Of a stretch of DNA of 64,000 bases, positions 58,354 through 64,000 are shown one piece after another. A program made the position numbers and the translations under genes. The DNA comes from Botrytis cinerea B05.10 (Eukaryota > Ascomycota > Leotiomycetes > Helotiales > Sclerotiniaceae): positions 62,001 through 126,000 of the forward strand of contig NC_037317.1 of the NCBI RefSeq assembly GCF_000143535.2. The letters are read 5' to 3'. Below the pieces are notes generated by a model that was not told the origin of the DNA, did not search any database, and saw nothing but the letters and a program-made list of their open reading frames with translations. The number at the start of each line of letters is the position of its first letter. Position 1 is the first letter of the stretch.

Positions 58354-58446
58354 TGACCAGACTGGGGCACGATCCCAGGACCTTGTCCGTATTTTAACAA
58401 CTGTTGATTGTTAAGGACACGTGATAACCAACTACACCATCCGGCC
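58354..58446 (-). tRNA. tRNA-Val(AAC)-like gene with intron, probably degenerate
   Basis: Reads as a 93-base tRNA with a 19-base intron after position 37. The acceptor stem GGCCGGA/TCTGGTC pairs with two G-U pairs, followed by discriminator A. Anticodon stem TGTCC/GGACA, loop TTAACA plus C, anticodon AAC (Val). T stem CTGGG/CCCAG pairs, but the T loop is ATCGTGC instead of TTCGANC, losing T54 and A58 and with them the consensus B box. A TTTTT lies just downstream. It is either a pseudogene or a very divergent gene. Confidence 0.6.
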
Positions 58447-58690
58447 TTGATTTTATATAGGAAGTGCGGCTTGTATCTTTATTTTAATACAATATTGAAG
58501 AGTGGAGAAAAAAATTAGAAAAGAAAATTTTAACCGAGTGGGGGTGTTGTAGCAGGGATTTAAAGCTATTGATCTCGACAGTGGGGAACTAGGTTTAGAG
58601 GGGTTCGAGGGGAGCCTCTTATTAGTGCAATGGAGCAACTTGAGAAATTGCAAAAATAATGTTGGTTGAGGTTGGCCTCAACTCGCAGAA

Positions 58691-58780
58691 TGCGGCTTCT
58701 GTGGATCGAACACAGTGCCTCCAGATTAATGGGCTGAAGTGGACTTCAGTCTGGCGCTCTCCCAAGTGAGCTAAAGCCGC
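58691..58780 (-). tRNA. tRNA-Phe(GAA) with intron
   Basis: 90 bases. Acceptor stem GCGGCTT/AAGCCGC pairs fully, discriminator A. D arm TAGCTCACTTGGGAGAGC is standard. Anticodon stem CCAGA/TCTGG with loop CTGAAGA (anticodon GAA) interrupted by a 17-base intron after G37. T arm CTGTG-TTCGATC-CACAG matches the B box. All features are canonical. Confidence 0.95.
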
Positions 58781-59448
58781 TTGAGTTCTTGTGTTGTATA
58801 GAAGTTTAGAAGCGGTTTCAGGACCTATGTACCAATCTGAAAATGCAAGAGTGATCAATCATCTGCACTTATCATTCCATTCACTTTTGTCTTGTTCTTT
58901 TAAGATTAGACAAGCTGATAGACCAGGATATGATACTCGAAATCGGATTTAGCGCCCAGAACTTTTAGACAGCCATCTTCATACAAGTCTTTTCGGGCTC
59001 CTTGGTGTGATCACTTAAGACTATATATATAATCATTCCCATCGAGTTTTCTCGAAAAATGCAAAGGCGTTGATGTCAAGATGGCAAATGGATAAAGTTG
59101 GATTGTAGATCCACTCATGCGTCTTGTCCTTGAACTCCAGACTAAATATATCAGAGAGACTATTCGCATGTGTAGAATCGTCATGCGTGGAAAGCAAAGC
59201 TTATAGAATCGCATGTACATCTGACAAGACATCAATTTTCAGATCTTTGTAGCGGTCATGCTAATCTTGATATCCTCAACAACAGAAAAGTCATGACAGT
59301 AATAAAGCCATGGTGCACTTGCAGTAATCTTCACGCTCGATGGCGAGTCTTTGATCAAGAGCAATGCATATCATCTTAGATGTTGTAGCTAGTCTTGTTT
59401 TTTGAATATAGTGACTATTTCGTCCTCAGTCTTCAACAAAAACAGTAC
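58781..59448. other. Spacer between tRNA genes
   Basis: No supported gene. Confidence 0.5.
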
Positions 59449-59520
59449 GGGCTTGTGGTTTAGTGGTATAATGTTCCCTTAGCATGGGAGAGGTCCGGCG
59501 TTCGATTCGCCGCTAGTCCA
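59449..59520 (+). tRNA. tRNA-Ala(AGC)
   Basis: 72 bases, no intron. Acceptor stem GGGCTTG/CTAGTCC pairs except one T-T position and includes the G3-U70 pair that identifies alanine tRNAs. Anticodon stem TCCC/GGGA region with loop TTAGCAT, anticodon AGC. T arm CGGCG-TTCGATT-CGCCG fits the B box. Discriminator A. Identical in sequence to the copy at 61638-61709. Confidence 0.93.
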
Positions 59521-61637
59521 TAAACAAACGTCTCGGTCGAGATGTATTTTTGTTTGTTGTAAGTCGAGAAGTTTGACTTTTTTTGATGTCTGAACAGAAA
59601 CGTTTGTGGGAGTGGAGTGTGTAGACATGGATTGTCTAAGCGAAATCCGTGCGTCAGGGCTTTTAGTGGATCTAATTTGATCTTGGTGGAGTGAACAAAT
59701 TTTTTTTTCCTCGGGGTGGGGTTGTAGCTGAGTCGGATGTGGATCAAGTTATGTTCCCCAGAACAAACGGTTTGCCGGCGAAAGCCAACGTTTATGCTTC
59801 TAGGAGGCCGTGAGCAATGGTCATCGATTTCGGGGTTTGTGGGCTGTTGGATTCGAACCCGGGCGGTATCGGTACTTCGGGGGGCGATATCAAATAGTCT
59901 ACCCAACTTTCCAAAAACTCTCTCACGAAACTCGGAAGAACGAGACTTATGACTATTGAATCTGCTAAATTATGCCTATTAGTAGAATTGTATTTTTTTC
60001 TACTAGCTAAAACCAGAACTGCTACCTTCCACGATGTACGGATTCTGGTTTCTATGTGAAATTCATGAGTGACTTCCCACAACAATCTATATACCCAGGA
60101 AAGCCCCAACTCAGCTTACTTCCTCGGGCAAGATTTGGATTAATACTGGGCATTGAGATACCCATACTGAAATATGGCAATAATTCAAAGAGTGTTTGTT
60201 GATTGAAGCCAACGACTTTGTTGCATATCAGAGAATTGTAAAGTTCATCCCATTTAAACAAATTCGGTACTATAGATCCGAGAATTAAGAGTATGATAAA
60301 TTCCAAATCGCAAATGATAATCGTTACTGTCAATTTGCACACTTTTGTTCATAGAAGCACAGCGTTCTTCAATTTCTGAAGCCTTCGTCGAGAGATGAGA
60401 GAATAAAAACGAGGCCCTCCCCCTCTTACCTGTGATAACGTCCTACACTCGTGGACACTACTCCTATTTCTAAATGAACGATCCTACAGGATTTCATCCT
60501 TCACGAATTACAATTCAACCCTAGTCCTCCCAGGAACGATATCAGAATAGAGATTCGACATCCGAATTTGCTGACCTCTCATCTGGAGAACAACCAAGAT
60601 TTCTGCCGATAATGGCAGCTGACCTAGTCAATCTCATATGGAAATGAATGATTTTGGTTCATCTTGCAAGGCCTAGAATTCCTCCCTGCTTCTGAACAAA
60701 CAAGTAAAGAAAAAAATCCTACATCACTGTGCTGTAGTGAGGTGGATTTCACACTATTGAAAATTATGCAGCACTAAATGGAACTATTGAATTTCAGACG
60801 TGCAACAAAACAAACAAAATCTGAAGAGAGAAAAAAAGAGAAAGACATTGGCTAATCGCAGACAGCAATCGACCTTAGCAAGTGGAAGGCATTAATAGTT
60901 TTGGCTTGCATTTTAATGGCAGTTGGCTGAGCCGCGAGTATGCAGTACAACTATGTCGTGTACTATTTCGAGAGTTTTCTCATAAAGGAAACCCTGGGAT
61001 AGTGTGCAAGAAGTTTATGATTCATGAGGACTCTAGATGAAACTTTTCTGAGCTAAGAATACTATCATGCCGAGGTCTCTGTGAGAAATTCACTGCCCAG
61101 AATCAAAATACGGAAATATCGTCGTTCATGTTCATGGCGGATTAGAGTTAGAACTTGAGTCGATGAGACGAAGTGGGGTAATTCCGAATCCGGTATAATT
61201 GTGCGTTTGCAAGGATATCGAAAACGTTGGAGAGATAGAATGCACTCGCAGTTTTCAATCTCCAATATTGATGAGATACAATCTTCGTATTGTAGAGATT
61301 ATAGACAAACGCTACATACATACTTGATTTGAGCTCCGAAAATGTAGGTTGTAGTAGGTCATGACTCCGTGGAAGATGTTACTCAACGCACTTTGCCACT
61401 TGTCTCTTTTAGGTTCGAGCTTCCGGACAAAGCGACAGTCCCAATTTTCGGACTTCACACACCAAAATTGAGATCCTGTTCGTCTCGACTCTCATGGAAG
61501 TTGAAGACCCTCGATCAGATGGAACCTTTCCACGAAATCTTACAGAGTGAAGAGGGCTAGAAAGATAGCAGGAAAAAAAATAGAGAGCCAAACGAGGAGG
61601 ATTATATATTGAAAACAAAAATGAGGCAAAAATACAT
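59521..61637. other. Spacer between the two inverted tRNA-Ala genes
   Basis: About 2.1 kb. No protein gene is supported. A lone TFIIIC B-box-like sequence lies at 59849-59861 (minus). Small frames at 59460-60342 (minus) and 61369-61560 (plus) cross tRNA sequence or lack protein character. Confidence 0.5.
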
Positions 61638-61709
61638 TGGACTAGCGGCGAATCGAACGCCGGACCTCTCCCATGCTAAGGGAACATTATACCACTAAAC
61701 CACAAGCCC
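61638..61709 (-). tRNA. tRNA-Ala(AGC), second copy, opposite orientation
   Basis: The reverse complement is identical over all 72 bases to the tRNA-Ala gene at 59449-59520. A TTTTT terminator follows five bases after the gene end (minus strand). Confidence 0.93.
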
Positions 61710-62520
61710 GATTTTTGATGTCTGAGTAAAAATAAGAAAATATATATACTCCCGATAATCACTGCTTTTGAAATCATTTTTCGTAACTCGTTTTCTGTAA
61801 ACAAATATAATATATCTTCATTTTCATAACATAGTTTTTTTGAAAAATATTTTCTTTTTCCTAAAGTAATCCAGAATCTAAATTTTTTTTTTTATTTTAT
61901 AAAAAAAATAATAATTAACACATTACCTTTTATTCTGATTATATTGAAAATATAAATATTCAATATATCATTATTATTCAAATATTATTCTTTTTTCTTT
62001 TTTTATATTTGAATTTACAATTTTCATTTTATTATAATATCGAACTAATTATTAGAGTAAGCAATAACAATGAATTAATCAGATATAATGGATTCGTAGA
62101 AGTAAGTCAAGTTTTTTTGTACTTATGTATACATTATGTAATTATATATCTCTATAACTATAGCAAATTTATTAATTGATATATATTCAGAATCTTTTTT
62201 GATAAGTTATAAGTGATATACAAAACTTTTTATTAATTAAAGCTTAGTTTTTTTAGTTGAATAAAGGAATAGATTTATAATCAAGTTTATTAAATTATTT
62301 CAATTTAATTTAAAATTTTAAAAGAAAAGAAAATTCAATTAGAAAAGAGATAATTAGATTAAAGCAATTAAGAGTTTTCTAATAATTCAATTAGTTTTAG
62401 AATAAGTTTTATAATAATGATGGAATCAATTGATTGAATTTATAAAGGTATATTTGAAGGTATATTTGTAAGCAAAGGTATGAATGTTTGAGGTATAATT
62501 GCTTTAGACGTTCTTTAATA

Positions 62521-62568
62521 TTAGAATCTGAATTAGAATCTGAATTAGAATTTGAATTATAATTTGAA
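62521..62568. repeat. Four tandem copies of a 12-base unit
   Basis: TTAGAATCTGAA occurs twice exactly, then as TTAGAATTTGAA and TTATAATTTGAA; a C in the first two copies is T in the last two. Confidence 0.9.
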
Positions 62569-63280
62569 TTAAAGTTTATAGAAATAATTTTATTTCGATA
62601 AGTTATATAACTATTCTTTTTTATACCTTTATATTCTATATAAGATTATATATTTATTTTACTTGAATATATAATCTTTATTATATAATTATATCTATAT
62701 AATAAAACATAATATAATTAAATATTTGATTTTTTCAATTATATAATATATATTCCAATATATAATTAGACACTCTTCATTTTATTAGAAAACTTTTCAA
62801 ACTAATCTTTTCTATTCTGATTTTTAATGTAGTTGAACTAATCTCCTTCTTGAAGTTATTATAAATCTTAAATCAGTTTCAAGTAATACAATAATCCAAA
62901 GTTGTAAGTGTTTTAAAATTGCAAGGTTTTGAAAAACATTTTTTTATTAGATTGTTTAATTTCTTATATTTTCGAATAAAAAATGTATAATAATATCTTT
63001 TCAATAAAATATTTGTTTTCTATCCTCCCTCGTTTTATATCATTATATTGTATCCCCAACAACTTTATTATATCCTATTTTAGTTAATATTCACTTAAGT
63101 TTTATCCTTTCAAAAATAATACAAATCCTTTTTAATCTTTCTACAAAACAATATCTTTTATATACTCTATTATATTATTTTTATATTAATTTCAATATTT
63201 TTATTCTTTTCAATTTAAATCTTGTTATAGTTCAAAGTTTATTAAGATTTGTCGTAGGTCGAAAGCATATGAACGGTGAT

Positions 63281-63310
63281 TATATATATATATAATATAT
63301 ATATATATAA
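63281..63310. repeat. TA dinucleotide run
   Basis: About 30 bases of TA repeats with one AA interruption. Confidence 0.95.
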
Positions 63311-64000
63311 GATGGAAGCATGCTCGGGTGAATGACTAATGGACTATATAAGCAGTGTGACACGTGATTTTGATTGAAAAATTATATGAGATTAACTTTT
63401 TTTTTTTACAATTTGAGGGATTAGATCCCTTTTTATGCTTATTCGCTTAGAATCAGCTTTCTTTATTTAAATTCCTTTTCCTAATCCGGTCATTCTTTAA
63501 ATAAAGAATCTAATCTTCCTTTCATTCTTTCGAAATGACGATTAGGTGATTAACTATTATCTTTATTACGGGACAAAACGTGACCAGCTCAATTAGGCAC
63601 GTGACAATGGACCTCTCAAGTCTACTACATACCGAATAGGGCCTGCACACATATAAATTGTATAATTTGTATAATTATAAAAAAGCAATGAAAAGTTTTG
63701 ATATTATAATATACTAATTGATTCATTACTATTATTCATTTTAACAATTCTTTTCATTTTTTAAAAAAGAGGTAATTTATTAATTAGTTTAAATAGCGAA
63801 TTATTATTAATATTATTATAATTTCTATAAAAAGAATATTCGGAAGAGATAGTAAAGAATTTCTCAATACAATTTCAAATTAATTAGAAAAAGATATTGA
63901 AGGGTTTTTTCAAAATAATAATAATGAAAATCAAATAATGGAATAATAACGATCTATTAATAAAAACAATCAAAACCTTCAAAAAATGATTGCTGATATT

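Larger units (their letters stand above)
61720..64000. repeat. Extremely AT-rich block, probable RIP-mutated repeat region
   Basis: From about 61720 to the right edge almost every base is A or T, with only short islands (about 63320-63370 and 63560-63660) of normal composition. No open frame of any size survives. Contains a decaying 12-base tandem repeat (62521-62568) and a TA run (63281-63310). Such blocks in filamentous ascomycetes are usually old transposons mutated C to T by repeat-induced point mutation; no element can be named from what is left. Confidence 0.8.

Noticed and set aside
59712..59790. tRNA starting at GGGTGGGGTTGTAGCTGAGTCGG (plus)
   Set aside because: It has an A-box-like word, but no pairing acceptor or anticodon stems and no B box at the right distance.
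59460..59906. Minus-strand frame of 148 codons
   Set aside because: It runs through the tRNA-Ala gene and has no protein character.
1..64000. CRISPR arrays, phage or bacterial operons
   Set aside because: No repeat-spacer pattern and no bacterial-type gene organisation; the sequence is eukaryotic with spliceosomal introns.

Overview
This is nuclear DNA of a filamentous ascomycete. The genes are interrupted by short introns (about 48-95 bases, with GTRAGT-like donors, CTAAC/CTGAC branch sites and YAG acceptors). There are two Zn2Cys6 regulators, a carboxypeptidase S1, a HET-domain relic and a terminal AT-only block of the kind left by repeat-induced point mutation. The proteins look like those of Helotiales (Botrytis/Sclerotinia type), but that is a judgement from general appearance, not a search. 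Exon joins given here were worked out by hand from splice signals and reading frame.

Layout. 0-9 kb: the C-terminal end of a gene entering from the left, an FAD-dependent monooxygenase (-), a membrane-anchored histidine acid phosphatase-like protein (-) and a secreted PLC-like phosphodiesterase (+). 9-18 kb is gene-poor; it holds one cryptic multi-exon gene or gene relic (-) and a long repeat- and pyrimidine-rich region leading to the first Zn2Cys6 regulator at 18.1-20.3 kb (+). 20-29 kb: a decayed unknown gene (-), a second, six-exon Zn2Cys6 regulator (+), a doubtful small ORF and a phosphoribosyltransferase (+). 30-40 kb: four minus-strand genes, namely a small low-complexity protein, a T5orf172/DUF1766 protein, a three-exon coiled-coil protein and a WDR70-type WD40 protein. 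40-47.4 kb: a NIPA-family magnesium transporter-like gene (+), divergent from WDR70, and two uncharacterised genes. 50-56 kb: an MFS sugar transporter (+), a short gene relic (+) and a four-exon carboxypeptidase S1 (+). 56-64 kb: no intact protein gene; a HET pseudogene, four tRNA or tRNA-like genes (a degenerate Val, a Phe and two identical Ala genes in opposite orientation), then about 2.3 kb of extremely AT-rich DNA to the right edge.

The genes do not form an obvious pathway or a classical secondary-metabolite cluster. They are a mix of housekeeping genes (WDR70, NIPA, tRNAs, phosphoribosyltransferase), secreted or surface hydrolases and transport (PLC-like, phosphatase-like, carboxypeptidase S1, sugar transporter) and regulators. 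The right end shows progressive decay next to the AT-rich block, which fits a gene-space to repeat-space border. No convincing new multi-gene system was found. The items most worth a second look are the cryptic gene at 9.8-11.3 kb, the decayed gene at 22 kb, the tRNA/HET/AT-rich border, and several uncharacterised intact genes.
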